Of a stretch of 64,000 bases of DNA, positions 27,401 to 36,079 are shown one piece after another. This stretch comes from Pseudobdellovibrionaceae bacterium (GTDB taxonomy: Bacteria > Bdellovibrionota > Bdellovibrionia > Bdellovibrionales > JAMPXM01): positions 1-64,000 of the forward strand of contig CANHQR010000011.1 of NCBI GenBank assembly GCA_947462815.1, written 5' to 3'. The notes beneath the pieces are model-generated. The model saw only the letters and a program-made list of their open reading frames with translations. It did no database searches and was not told the origin of the DNA. The position numbers and the translations under genes are program-made. Numbering within the stretch: position 1 is the stretch's first letter; every line of letters starts with the position of its first letter.

Positions 27401-27713
27401 AACTCTCCAACGTGCTCATCCAACGAAGTTTCGCGCCGTCGGCGCCTACTATCATGATGGCAAAACCATGAAGCGACGAGGAGGCTTGCGGCTCGAGGAT
27501 GAGGGAAGCGATTTATTTGATTTTTCACAGAACTCCCGCACCAAACAGAATCGATCGGATCTCGATCAGGCGCTCGGTGAGTTACGCTTGGAGATTTCGC
27601 GCGTGGCGGAGATTTTGCGGGAAGGTCAGTTTTTCCCTCTTCGTGAGGCGGACACAGCCTGTGACAGCTGTGGGTGGAGGACGGCATGTCGAGCGCCACA
27701 TCTGAAGTCCTAA
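24408..27713 (+). CDS. addB: AddB-type subunit of helicase-nuclease, PD-(D/E)XK nuclease
   Basis: The second subunit of an AddAB double-strand-break resection enzyme, 1101 residues. The C-terminal nuclease is clear: RRRGNLLHKAFELAG (motif with His), GVIDRIDADV, VVIDYKSSTPA (catalytic Asp-x-Lys) and LLVYVLALE. Cysteines at LSTCPRRFAF (about residue 783) and CDSCGWRTAC (1085, 1088, 1094) fit the four-Cys iron-sulfur staple of AddB. No Walker A sequence is seen near the N-terminus, so the helicase half is probably inactive, as in some AddB/RecC-like subunits. ATG 24408 or ATG 24441 may be the start. It overlaps addA by 28 bp. Confidence 0.88.
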   Translation: MSYASEKPGLIMRPLRSSADRARRLAHFDGREETWLVSDLRSKLEIQRQLLLKADFARSESVLRAREFWTMLLRRQRPRLQIVSKELLLSTIAEILQTLTEESFQDRATKVRQERSFSDQFISNQFLQTPGAASTVYSYIQQLLPVLTLDHEFGLRAWLAGEFEENPKQQRARQSARTRWGRWFELAELVWKRLLQLRLVAPEWAAAVLSADRFETLRVLDLDPSEELWPRLDLEQVWTKPLVVDLGFAMSQIEGDLLLVWAKSTRVEILIPMLDQGRERDSQVPAQGSSIPALESRSQLHAWSWLLDKAKANGLEPEIVDVDLMDVAFVEAESVDVELGSATSRPAPEEIWRGSFRRFPSASAEVKAAVAKVRNWLDSGVSPAQIALVPTNVEEYWPCLREHAAIEGLPLAKAWMAPAHSRPDVARWLARLRTWAATPDRYDLQVDFFAQTSGPQGQFESPIQFARFQELYRRVYGADDLALDESVRAHYAQLAMRDGEPQPRWTRDEFLVRALHRVPEGVDLSVAARLAKSLLEECPPQIELSPTSWTSYLANMAALVELPIAPAEQGGVQILALSALEGAGCTHVIVMGLHDASLRQPAGTALLESDIRGIESSMGWILDAEDRRRAEREAQWVLTQNYADLDVYFAETNFDGAALTPSWLWLVAVQNLRHTGVECGALELPGSTRFDEIQEARLAVALGAETLPQFSSQADRKFSSSASSADEGPSEFSHKLTLPLPLDLKLQMLRLQEARDENFVHQAFAKGKVTGLTASRLSALSTCPRRFAFDEIFGPDDFGELDFDPDPRRRGNLLHKAFELAGLRGFPEMLQQDVEELLDQARDLLEGRGQEGAATFRGRQLVRDETHWSGLRRRLARSVLRMLQNERERQEKEPKLRPLGFETRFQGELEGIPFRGVIDRIDADVTALTKQGRASSDDLTLRAVVIDYKSSTPAASFKAWVRDKHWQLLVYVLALESGLVDLENLRLSALGDSSSQAGTLQRAHPTKFRAVGAYYHDGKTMKRRGGLRLEDEGSDLFDFSQNSRTKQNRSDLDQALGELRLEISRVAEILREGQFFPLREADTACDSCGWRTACRAPHLKS

Positions 27714-30700
27714 GTCTTCGGCGACGTGAATTGTTCGATTTGCCTTCGGCGAACACGGATCCGGCGATCGCGGAACGCGAGAGGGCTCGTCGTACAGATC
27801 CCCGACATCAAGCTCCCGAGCGAAACGCGCTCTGGCGCGCCGGAGCTGGTGCGGGAAAGACATTTAACCTTGTGCGGAGGGTTCTGCGCCTGACGGATGA
27901 GTTTCGCCGACGCGAGGGACGTGAGCCGCGTTTGGTGATCACTACGTTCACGCGTAAAGCCACTCAAGAGCTGCGCGAAAGGCTGGTCACGGCGGCTCTG
28001 CAAGAAGCGCCGGATCTTCTGGCCTTCGTCACATCGAGATCTCAGCTTCAACTGTCGACTCTTCACGGAGTGATGGAGCAGTTCCTGCGGCGGCACGGTT
28101 TGCCACTCGGTTTAGATCCAGCCTTTCGCCTCGGAACGGCAGAAGAGATCGAGATTCTGGCTCGTCAGGCTCTTCGTGTCTTGATGGCGAAACCGGAATT
28201 TCAAGATTCGTCGAGTCTCTGGTTTGAGAAGCGCGGCTTTCGTGCCACGTTGAAACTTCTTCGGCGTGTGTCGCAAATTGAGCTCGAAGATCCGACAGCG
28301 GGTCCTGCTTCGCCGGAGCTATTGCGACGTTTGCTCCAGGACAGTGAACAAAGCGAGATCCGTCAGCTTCACGATTGGTCGGCCTTTTTGCAGCGCTCTC
28401 ATGCCGATTGGCGAGAGACGGCTGACCGAATTGAAGCCGCCTGTGCAATTTGGTCAGAGGCTCACGTATCACTTGAGCAACATCGAGTCCTGCAAAAGCG
28501 TACGGAGTTGATCGAAGGGCTCAGGCAGATCGCGGAAGCAAAGCCTCGAAACCAAGGAGCTCGCAAGCTGGAACTCCCGGAAGGCTGGGATCTCAAGATT
28601 TTTACAGAGCTTGCCGACCGTCTTTCGCAAACTCAGGCCGAGATTGAAGCTTGGGAGTCAGGGGTTCACGATCAAATTCAGCTCCGGGACTTAGCTCGTG
28701 GTTTTCAAAGCGAATTCTTCCACTTCAAACAGAGAAAAGGCTGGCTAGAAGTCGAAGACCTCGAGCTCTTGGCGCTTAGTCTTGCTCGCGAATTTCCAGA
28801 CGCGGGTCGAGACTTTTCCGAAACTTGGGATTTTTGGCTGATTGATGAATATCAAGACACCTCGCCTCGTCAGGTGAAGCTCATTGAGGCGTTGGCAGGA
28901 GACCGACCGGTTTTTGTCGTCGGAGATCCCCAACAGAGTATCTACGCTTTTCGTGGAGCTCGACCGCATGTGTTTCAAGATCGAGAAACTCTGGCCCGTC
29001 GCGAAGCTCATGAATTGGAGCTCCTCGATCAAAATCGCCGATCGCATCCGGATCTCTTGAGTTTCATCAACCGGGCGGTCGCTGGCCTGAATCGTGAACC
29101 AAATCGTGAACAGAATTGTGGAAACGGTGGTATGGCCGCCCGTGGAATGGCCCCCGGATTTCAGCCGATGCGACCTCTCGAAGATTTGCGTCAGAAAGAC
29201 CAAAGCTCTTTGACGCTCGGTCTGCAAAGTCTTGGACGCGCTGTGCTCTTTCGTGGTGGATGGCAAGGAAATGAGTCGGCGACAGGCCAGGTTCCTCGAA
29301 GAAAGGGGCCGAGCGCAGCGGAAGCTTTGCAGCTAGAGGCCGGCGAAATCGCTCAAGCGGTACAGCTTCGATTGAGTGATGGAGCTAAACCTCAGGACTG
29401 CGCGGTTCTAGGTCGAACCAATTCGGAGCTCTCAGCGGTGGCCCGCGAACTTCGGCGTCGGGGTATCCCGCATCAGCTGTACACTTCGGGTGCATTCGCG
29501 GAGCGTGAAGAAATTCAAGATCTGTGTGCGTTGTTGATCTTTCTGGAGAACCCGCATGACGATGCCAATTTAATTCATTTGGCTCGAACTCCTTGGTTGC
29601 CTGTTTGCGAATCTGTTCTTGCGGATGCGAGTGAGCGCAAATCATCTTTATGGTTGGCATTGCAGTCACGATCTGAATTAGCCGTATTGAGACAACTTCA
29701 AGATAATGCTGTGAGCTTGGGATGGACCGCGGCATTTCATCGAGCGCTGACAGGTACTCGCTTTTGGGAATGGTGTCGAGAGCTCGATCCCACGGGCCGC
29801 CGCGAAGCCAATGCGTTCAAGTTGATCGCTCAGCTCGCACGGGCTGAACGGCAGCCGGGTTTCTTGCCGAGCCGCTTCGTCGAAGAGGTTCTCGGTTCGG
29901 AAGGTGCGGAGTCCGAGAATGCAGATCGCGATGCGGCGGGAAGCGTTGAGCCGAATCGTGTCGCACTCATGACGGTACATGCGTCCAAGGGTTTAGAATT
30001 TGATCATGTCTTCATGGGGTTTCTCGCGAAAGCGGGAAAGTCCGAACGAGTGAATAATGAATTTTGCTATCACGAAGAGGCGGCGTCTTGGTGGGCGGGC
30101 CTACCGGACGAAGAGGAGAATCTGAGCACGGGCGTATTAGGCCGCCACTGGCGAGATGTCTTTAACACATGGCTCAACGACGAGAACAGACGCGTGTTGT
30201 ACGTTGCGCTCACCCGAGCCAAATCGAGTTTGTTTCTCTCAGCTCGTGGTGAGTGGCATGACGATGCTCTCATTCGGCTCTTAGGTGCAGATCATTGGAC
30301 CGACGCTGACGATCTTCGTATTCTTCAGGAGCTTCCTTCCGCGAAGGAGTGGACTTCCAATGCTCGCTCTGAGCCCCAAGTTCGTCCATCCTGGGCAAAT
30401 ACCCCGTCTTCGTTTCGGGCGGACGCAAAGACGGTTGAGGGTGGACGCACGCTTTTGAAAAGTGTTTCGGTCACTCTCCTTGTCGAGACTTTGTCAAACT
30501 CGCAAAGCGCGATGCGTGCTGGCAGCGATATTGTCTCAGGAGAAGTTCGTGGCTCCGAAGCGGCTGTCGAGCAGATTGCGGAAAGAGCGCGAATGGCGGC
30601 GTTGGGAACTCGTGTTCACGCTCTCCTTGAAATGCTTCAGCGTTGGTCGCGGGCCAACTTGCAGTCCGATCCTCGAGCCTGGCGAGAGATCATGAAAGAG

Positions 30701-31144
30701 GAAATGCGTCGATGGTTTCCAGAGCGAGAAACGGAGGTCCTTCAGGCGCTGGATTGGTTGGTCGAGGCGAGAGATTTTCCGTTTGAGGCGCTCTTGCGAT
30801 TCGGTGAGGTGGAGTGGGGATTTGCTCTTCGTGTTGCCGATAGCGTCATTGAGGGGCAGATTGATCTCTGGGGGGCTCTGCCGTCGAAAGGCGATGGACC
30901 AGGATCTGAGATCTGGATCGCCGATTATAAAACGGGAAGTCTCGCGAGCCGAGAAAAGGCGCTTCGACAACTTAAGATTTACGCCTGTGCTGTCGGAGCC
31001 AGCTTGAACTTAGATGATGATCAGGCCATCCGTCTTGTGCCGATCTACTTGTTTGAACGCCAGTTGAAAGCCGAATCGGTGCGTTTGGGTGATTTAAGAG
31101 CGGAGCTCAAGGCGAGCCTTCAAGGCCTTCAGGGCAAAGGTTGA
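27686..31144 (+). CDS. addA: AddA helicase-nuclease subunit (UvrD/Rep family)
   Basis: The ATP-driven helicase-nuclease partner of AddB, 1152 residues. Helicase motifs are in order: Walker A LWRAGAGAGKTFNLV (about 50-65), Ia VITTFTRKATQELRERL, II WLIDEYQDTSPRQ, III VVGDPQQSIYAFRGA, IV LDQNRRSHPDLL, V VALMTVHASKGLEFDHVFM and VI RRVLYVALTRAKSSLFLSA. A RecB-like nuclease ends the protein: GTRVHALLEMLQRW, EGQIDLWGAL, IWIADYKTGSL. ATG 27686 has GGAGG 5 bases upstream, inside the end of addB. No recD or recC is nearby. Its 3' end overlaps a convergent lipoprotein gene by 16 bp. Confidence 0.93.
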   Translation: MSSATSEVLSLRRRELFDLPSANTDPAIAERERARRTDPRHQAPERNALWRAGAGAGKTFNLVRRVLRLTDEFRRREGREPRLVITTFTRKATQELRERLVTAALQEAPDLLAFVTSRSQLQLSTLHGVMEQFLRRHGLPLGLDPAFRLGTAEEIEILARQALRVLMAKPEFQDSSSLWFEKRGFRATLKLLRRVSQIELEDPTAGPASPELLRRLLQDSEQSEIRQLHDWSAFLQRSHADWRETADRIEAACAIWSEAHVSLEQHRVLQKRTELIEGLRQIAEAKPRNQGARKLELPEGWDLKIFTELADRLSQTQAEIEAWESGVHDQIQLRDLARGFQSEFFHFKQRKGWLEVEDLELLALSLAREFPDAGRDFSETWDFWLIDEYQDTSPRQVKLIEALAGDRPVFVVGDPQQSIYAFRGARPHVFQDRETLARREAHELELLDQNRRSHPDLLSFINRAVAGLNREPNREQNCGNGGMAARGMAPGFQPMRPLEDLRQKDQSSLTLGLQSLGRAVLFRGGWQGNESATGQVPRRKGPSAAEALQLEAGEIAQAVQLRLSDGAKPQDCAVLGRTNSELSAVARELRRRGIPHQLYTSGAFAEREEIQDLCALLIFLENPHDDANLIHLARTPWLPVCESVLADASERKSSLWLALQSRSELAVLRQLQDNAVSLGWTAAFHRALTGTRFWEWCRELDPTGRREANAFKLIAQLARAERQPGFLPSRFVEEVLGSEGAESENADRDAAGSVEPNRVALMTVHASKGLEFDHVFMGFLAKAGKSERVNNEFCYHEEAASWWAGLPDEEENLSTGVLGRHWRDVFNTWLNDENRRVLYVALTRAKSSLFLSARGEWHDDALIRLLGADHWTDADDLRILQELPSAKEWTSNARSEPQVRPSWANTPSSFRADAKTVEGGRTLLKSVSVTLLVETLSNSQSAMRAGSDIVSGEVRGSEAAVEQIAERARMAALGTRVHALLEMLQRWSRANLQSDPRAWREIMKEEMRRWFPERETEVLQALDWLVEARDFPFEALLRFGEVEWGFALRVADSVIEGQIDLWGALPSKGDGPGSEIWIADYKTGSLASREKALRQLKIYACAVGASLNLDDDQAIRLVPIYLFERQLKAESVRLGDLRAELKASLQGLQGKG

Positions 31145-31794
31145 AAGTTCACCGTTTGCGTACCGAGCGGACCTGTAATGGTGAGTTGTACCACTTGCGA
31201 TTCGATGGCCATGGTCGAAACGGGGAAGGTCAGCACATAGGGCGAATTCCAGCGTGTATGGTAGGGAAACAAGGATTGAAGCTCGACCACGAGGCGGCGG
31301 TCTTTCTTCACTTTGGCTTCATACCGACGCCCGCCCACATCTAAGATGGCACGCCAAATGGATTTCGCGTCCGCGAGATTGTCGTTTCGACGCTCAGGTG
31401 TAAAGAAGCTCAGGAACACCACGGTTTCGGCGCTGGCCTCTTGCGTGTTGCGCTCTCGCTCTGCAGCCAGCTTCGAAGCGTCCCACTGATAGCTCTCGCC
31501 TTGGCGCTGAATCAAGGCCTCTCGAACTCGTGAATTGAGAAGCGTGGCACGAAAGTCGAAGGTGTTGTAGAGACCAGCATAATCGAGATTTCCCGCACTC
31601 CCGGACTCGATGACTTCTTTGTGAGTCTGAGGAACTCGAAACTCAGCAGGGCCTTCGGATCCCACGCCGATGAGTCGATCTTCAGAAGTTCGAGGTGTGC
31701 TGCTGCAGCCTCCCAGAATCAGCGCTAAAGCCCAGAGAGTTGAGATCGTGAGTCGCATCGGGCCTACGCATTTTCTGCCTGCAGTCAGATTCAT
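31129..31794 (-). CDS. Lipoprotein, unknown
   Basis: A 221-residue lipoprotein. The signal peptide RLTISTLWALALILGGC has a good lipobox (Cys near residue 30), followed by SSTPRTSED. The mature part mixes helix and strand, including an immunoglobulin-like C-terminus (VVELQSLFPYHTRWNSPYVLTFPVS). The family is not recognised. ATG 31794 overlaps the stop of the upstream lipase gene (ATGA) and has AAGGA about 8 bases before it; Met 13 at 31758 would give a more compact signal peptide. It probably forms an operon with the lipase-like gene. Confidence 0.72.
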   Translation of the reverse strand: MNLTAGRKCVGPMRLTISTLWALALILGGCSSTPRTSEDRLIGVGSEGPAEFRVPQTHKEVIESGSAGNLDYAGLYNTFDFRATLLNSRVREALIQRQGESYQWDASKLAAERERNTQEASAETVVFLSFFTPERRNDNLADAKSIWRAILDVGGRRYEAKVKKDRRLVVELQSLFPYHTRWNSPYVLTFPVSTMAIESQVVQLTITGPLGTQTVNFQPLP

Positions 31795-32870
31795 GTGTTC
31801 GATCCTTTTCCGCTCTGTGGGGATACACTCGCCTGAGACCTAGGAGTTTCGGACGGAGCTTGGTCTTGTTTCTTCAAGGTCGAAACAAGAAATCCATCCA
31901 AGTCTTGAAACGCTTGGTCGCGATCGAAGTCATTGTAAATTTCATGATAGGACTTCTCGTAAATTCGGAGCTCTTTCTTCAACGAGCCGAGGCACGCATA
32001 AAGAGCTTCGGAGTCGGGCCGACTCACAATTCTCTCATCACCGGCGAGTTGCATCAGGATTGGAAGTTGAATTCGTCCGGCGCCCAAGCGCACGGTCTCC
32101 ATCGCTTCGAGCATGCCAAAATACATCGCCGGCGAAATCTTATCGTGACGAAGTGGATCACTGGGGTACTTACTCCAAAGTGATTCGTCGTGTGTGAGGT
32201 GCTCGTATTTAATGTCATTCGGAAGAGTGACTTGCGGAAGCCACTTGAGCAAGGCCTTCGCGGCCAATTCTTTAAGTGCAGGAACAGGCATCGAGATTCC
32301 CATTGCCGGCGAACTCAGCACGCAAGCATGGACGGGAGCCAGAGGGCCCCACTCGACCAAGAGGCGCAATGTGATCAGCGCTCCCATCGAATGCCCGATC
32401 ATTACGATGGGCTTTCTCGAGTTTTTGAGCGGTCCGTGATGAGGATTTTGCAAATAGGTGATGAACTTTTCGAGATCGCGAGAGAAGCGGCCGAAATCAT
32501 CGATATAGCCTCTTCGGCCCTCGCTACGTCCGTGGCCCCGCAGATCCATGGCATAGATTTCGTAGCCCATGGGGATCAGGGCCTCAGCCGTACGAGCGTA
32601 GGCGTCAGAGTGTTCAGCAATGCCATGAGTTAGGACCAAGGTCGTATGCGCGAACTTGCTCGTCCAACTCTGAAAGAACAACTCACCTCCAGCGCGAGGA
32701 ATCTCCCCAACCGGGAGGTCTCCTTCAAAGTGTCCCTCTGCGCGCAGGATCTCCGTCTGACTCATTTGCTGAGTGGAGGACTCATGCTGGCGTTTGGTCG
32801 ATGAATGGTCGTTGAAGTCAGACGGCGGAATCATGACTATATTCTCGTTTGCGGGCACAATCGAGGTCAA
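31791..32870 (-). CDS. Alpha/beta hydrolase, monoacylglycerol lipase-like
   Basis: A serine hydrolase of up to 359 residues, similar to monoacylglycerol lipase / lysophospholipase (Hydrolase_4). Visible are the oxyanion strand TTLVLTHGIAEHSD, YAMDLRGHGRSEGRRGYIDDF, the nucleophile elbow VMIGHSMGALITL, the acid LMQLAGDERIVS and the His region YEKSYHEIYND. There is no signal peptide, so it is probably cytoplasmic. The first 60 residues are polar and may be disordered, or the true start may lie later; no start was fixed by a Shine-Dalgarno. It is coupled to a lipoprotein gene downstream. Confidence 0.87.
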   Translation of the reverse strand: MTSIVPANENIVMIPPSDFNDHSSTKRQHESSTQQMSQTEILRAEGHFEGDLPVGEIPRAGGELFFQSWTSKFAHTTLVLTHGIAEHSDAYARTAEALIPMGYEIYAMDLRGHGRSEGRRGYIDDFGRFSRDLEKFITYLQNPHHGPLKNSRKPIVMIGHSMGALITLRLLVEWGPLAPVHACVLSSPAMGISMPVPALKELAAKALLKWLPQVTLPNDIKYEHLTHDESLWSKYPSDPLRHDKISPAMYFGMLEAMETVRLGAGRIQLPILMQLAGDERIVSRPDSEALYACLGSLKKELRIYEKSYHEIYNDFDRDQAFQDLDGFLVSTLKKQDQAPSETPRSQASVSPQSGKGSNT

Positions 32871-32911
32871 GAGCGGTTGGACGTCGCCGATATTCTGCGT
32901 AGACTGAATTC

Positions 32912-33487
32912 ATGACGATGAATCATCGGACTTCAGCGAACCACCGATTGTCGAGACACTCGGAGATCTGGCGATCTCTTCAGCTCGGGTTGGCCGTGTG
33001 GCTGATCATCTGGTGCTCTTCCCCTGCGCTGGCGCAGGACAACGCCATTGATGGAAGCTCAGATCTGTCGCTTCATGTCGGCTACCTCCTGCCCAATCAA
33101 ATTCCGGGAGTCACCGAGATCATGCCGGTTTTTGGAGCGCGCTACGCCACGCCCTTTTTGGGGACAATGGGCGAGTTCGCCTTTGGCAACACGCATGCGG
33201 AAGGGGTCGATTTCACGACCTTCTCCGCGGGTGCCCGTGTTGACCTTCCTGAGATCGATCAATTTGTCGGCTTCGTGACGGCGGGTTTCGATTTTCATTG
33301 GTACATCCCAAACGGATCGACTTCGCGTCAGACTGAAACGGGATTTCACCTCGGTACAGGCTTGATGGTGCGCGCTGTAGAGAGTCTTTGGCTGAGAAGT
33401 GACATCAAGCTGATGGCTCAGCCTGGAACGGCTCTGTACATCGGTTTTGGCGTGATGTTTCGGCCGGAATCGACGACGAGCCCTTAG
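32912..33487 (+). CDS. Small outer-membrane beta-barrel protein, unknown
   Basis: A 191-residue protein with signal peptide LQLGLAVWLIIWCSSPALAQ (cut after ALA). The mature 145 residues form alternating strands typical of an 8-strand barrel (SDLSLHVGYLLP, FGARYATPFLGTMGEFAFGN, FVTAGFDFHWYIP, TGLMVRAVESLWLRSDIKLM, ALYIGFGVMFRP). A few polar residues follow the last aromatic strand. It is divergent from the lipase gene, with only 41 bp between. A strong terminator follows. Confidence 0.72.
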   Translation: MTMNHRTSANHRLSRHSEIWRSLQLGLAVWLIIWCSSPALAQDNAIDGSSDLSLHVGYLLPNQIPGVTEIMPVFGARYATPFLGTMGEFAFGNTHAEGVDFTTFSAGARVDLPEIDQFVGFVTAGFDFHWYIPNGSTSRQTETGFHLGTGLMVRAVESLWLRSDIKLMAQPGTALYIGFGVMFRPESTTSP

Positions 33488-33521
33488 TTTCGAATCGCAG
33501 GCTGATCTTTGAGAAAAGAAC

Positions 33522-33551
33522 GCCGCGTGAATTTGATATCACGCGGCTTTT
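33522..33551 (+). terminator. Intrinsic terminator of the small barrel gene
   Basis: GCCGCGTGA and TCACGCGGC form a perfect 9-bp stem around an 8-nt loop, followed by TTTT. It is the clearest rho-independent terminator in the window and lies 35 bp after the stop. Confidence 0.9.
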
Positions 33552-33593
33552 GCTTCTTCGATCGGAGATCGATTCGATATCAAATCGTGATTA

Positions 33594-33607
33594 AATCGAT
33601 ATCGATT
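33594..33607. other. Perfect 14-bp palindrome before a convergent gene end
   Basis: AATCGATATCGATT lies just beyond the stop (33615) of the minus-strand secreted protein. A second, imperfect palindrome (GATTCGATATCAAATC) sits about 20 bp to its left. Together they could end the minus-strand transcript. Confidence 0.45.
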
Positions 33608-33614
33608 CAGGCGC

Positions 33615-34031
33615 TCAGAACTGGCATTCCATTTCTTCGCGGTGCAGGCTCAGGTTCGCCGATGGAATATCGAGAGTTAGCAGGGCTGTTGCTCGGTTTC
33701 CTTGTTCGGGAATTACCATGTAAGCCAAGCCGTCGCTTCCAACCGCCGAGATCTGACCGTTGGTGAATGAGGGTATGCCATCAGCCTCTTTCATGACCAC
33801 CACACGCGACGATTTAACGGATCGAAACTCCGCCACTTGTGTGCCATTGGAGCTCACCGTGAGAAAGGTCGGGTCAGCATCAAAGAAATCGATGCCCACA
33901 AGGACCTCGATTTTGCGGCCGTTGATTGTTTTCGAACAGCCAATGTCACCTGGGGTAGCGTGAGCGATGGTCGTCGTTTGCAGGCCGATGATGGCGGCCG
34001 TCGCGCCAAGAAGGATACGCAGGGCTTTCAT
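33615..34031 (-). CDS. Small secreted protein, unknown
   Basis: A 138-residue exported protein with a typical signal peptide (MKALRILLGATAAIIGL, cut after AHA near residue 25). The mature 113 residues appear beta-rich (IEVLVGIDFFDADPTFLTVSS, AYMVIPEQGNRATALLTLDI), with one Cys near each end (IGCSK and MECQF) that may form a disulfide. The family is not recognised. AGGAG lies 4-5 bases before ATG 34031. It stands alone, convergent with the small barrel gene. Confidence 0.72.
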   Translation of the reverse strand: MKALRILLGATAAIIGLQTTTIAHATPGDIGCSKTINGRKIEVLVGIDFFDADPTFLTVSSNGTQVAEFRSVKSSRVVVMKEADGIPSFTNGQISAVGSDGLAYMVIPEQGNRATALLTLDIPSANLSLHREEMECQF

Positions 34032-34396
34032 GTGAACTCCTATAAGGTGGCTTGCGGGTCAGAACTTTACCGAAGACAGGCGACGCAAGAGGGCGGTTCG
34101 TGTTCCATCGCCGAGATCAACGAAAAAATTCCTTTCGCACGTCTTGTTTGAAACGCAGTTTTACCACAGCGCCTCCGAATTGGCTTCATTCGGAAACCCC
34201 GTGGAAGTTGATTCACAATGAAGCTGTAAAAAGTCGCCGAGTCATCGCTGGCGTTCACTTGAGTTCGAGTTATACAGCCCACCGAAGGCGATGCCGAATC
34301 AGTTGGATTTCTCCATGCTCTTGGCTTTCGTTTCAATCACCCCTGTTGCCATACAGATTCACGTTGACCGTGGCCGGGATTTTCACTCGCGACAGA
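34032..34396. other. Gap between secreted protein and nadB
   Basis: 365 bp without a convincing gene. It holds the minus-strand promoter and Shine-Dalgarno of the secreted protein, and the 3' end of the nadB transcript. Open frames here lack protein-like composition, and no strong hairpin was seen. Confidence 0.5.
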
Positions 34397-36079
34397 TCAA
34401 GCTCCACCGCTCAAGATCGTATCGAGTGCGGGTCGTGATTCATCCGCGTGAGGAAAATCGATATTGTAGTGAATGCCTCGCGATTCGCGCCGTCGCATGG
34501 CGCAGCGAACGGTGAGTTCGGCCACGGTGGCGATGTTGCGAAGCTCGATCGCATCGGGATGGCGATTGAGTTGATGGTCGCGTTCGATTTCGCCGCGGAT
34601 GACGTTCAGACGGGCCTGTGCGGCCGCGAGACGGCGATTGGAACGAACAATGCCGACATAGTTCCACATGAGACGGCGGATCTCGTCCCACATATGTGCG
34701 ATGGCGATGCGCTCGTCATCTTCTTGGCGACTGCCCGACAGCGACCAATCGCTCTCGAACTCCAAAGCGGGACCGAGTTCGCTAAACCAACGGCGAGCCG
34801 TTTGGGCGGCGCGATCGGCGAACACGACGGCCTCCAGGAGAGAGTTTGAAGCGAGTCGATTGGCTCCATGCAGGCCCGTGCAAGCCGACTCGCCGGCGCA
34901 CAAAAGCCCGGGAAGATCTGTTCGAGCGTCCGCATCGGTGATCACGCCGCCGCAGAGATAGTGGGCGGCCGGTACAATCGGAATCGGCTGGCAGGTCATG
35001 TCGATGCCGAAGCTCAAGCAAGTTTTGTAGATCACCGGAAAGCGTTCCCGTAAAAACTCGGGCCGCTGGTGTGTGATGTCGAGGAACATGCATTCCGCGC
35101 CCGTCTTTTTCATCTCGGCATCGATACTGCGGGCTACAATATCACGAGGTGCGAGGGCCCCGAGCGGGTGGTAGCGCTTGGCGAAGGCCTCGCCTTGAGC
35201 GTTGACGAGCTCTGCTCCTTCACCGCGAAGAGCCTCGGTGATCAAGAAGTTCCGTGCTTGGGGATGATAGAGGCAGGTCGGGTGAAACTGCATGAATTCG
35301 AGGTTCGCCACGCGAGCTCCAGCGCGCCAAGCCATCGCGATGCCGTCGCCTGTCGCGCCTGACCAATTCGAAGTGTAGAGATACACTTTGCCCGCGCCTC
35401 CCGTCGCCAGCAAGGTGACGCGTGCGAAGACATCGAAGCTTTTCATTCGACCGCGATCAAACACGTGGGCGCCGATGACGCGGGAGCGCTCGACTCGAAA
35501 TGCACCAGCGGATCGAGGTCGACGAGTGCTCGCCATCGAATCATCTTCCAAGATCAAATCTACAGCGAAATGCTGTTCACGAATTTCAATGTTGGGATGT
35601 TGTCGAACCGCCAGCATCAAGCGCTCATGAATATCTTGGCCGGTGTGATCTTGAACATGCAAAATCCGACGATGCGAGTGTCCGCCTTCGCGAGTCAGCG
35701 CCGCGGATTTGAGCGAAGTCGCGGGCGAGATCGCTGCAGAGTAGGCTTGTCCGTCGGCTGTGCGAGCATCGAAGGGAACTCCCCAGCGGACCAATTCTTC
35801 GACTCGAGCCGGTGCTTCTTCGACCACGCGGCGAACGATGTCCTCGCGACAGAGGCCTGCGCCCGCAACGAGAGTGTCTCGAACGTGACTTTCAAAGCTA
35901 TCGTCGTCGCCGACCACCGCGGCGATTCCGCCTTGGGCCATGGCGGTGTTGGTGGCGGGGGCTTCGCTCTTGGACAAAATCAAGACGCGTCCGAGGTCGG
36001 CGACCTTGAGAGCATAGGCGAGCCCCGCAAGACCCGATCCGATGACGAGAAAGTCGCAAGACTGAGAACGCTCTGGCAT
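34397..36079 (-). CDS. nadB: L-aspartate oxidase
   Basis: A flavoenzyme that oxidises L-aspartate to iminoaspartate, the first step of de novo NAD synthesis. The FAD-binding start [20 protein letters not shown], the [12 protein letters not shown] segment, [28 protein letters not shown] and [42 protein letters not shown] are all present, followed by the helical C-terminal domain. About 560 residues is slightly long. ATG 36079 (MPERSQ) is preferred because it sits close to the flavin fold; GTG 36115 is possible. Neither has a good Shine-Dalgarno. nadA and nadC are not in the window; nadK is at 5.4 kb. Confidence 0.94.
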   Translation of the reverse strand: [560 protein letters not shown]

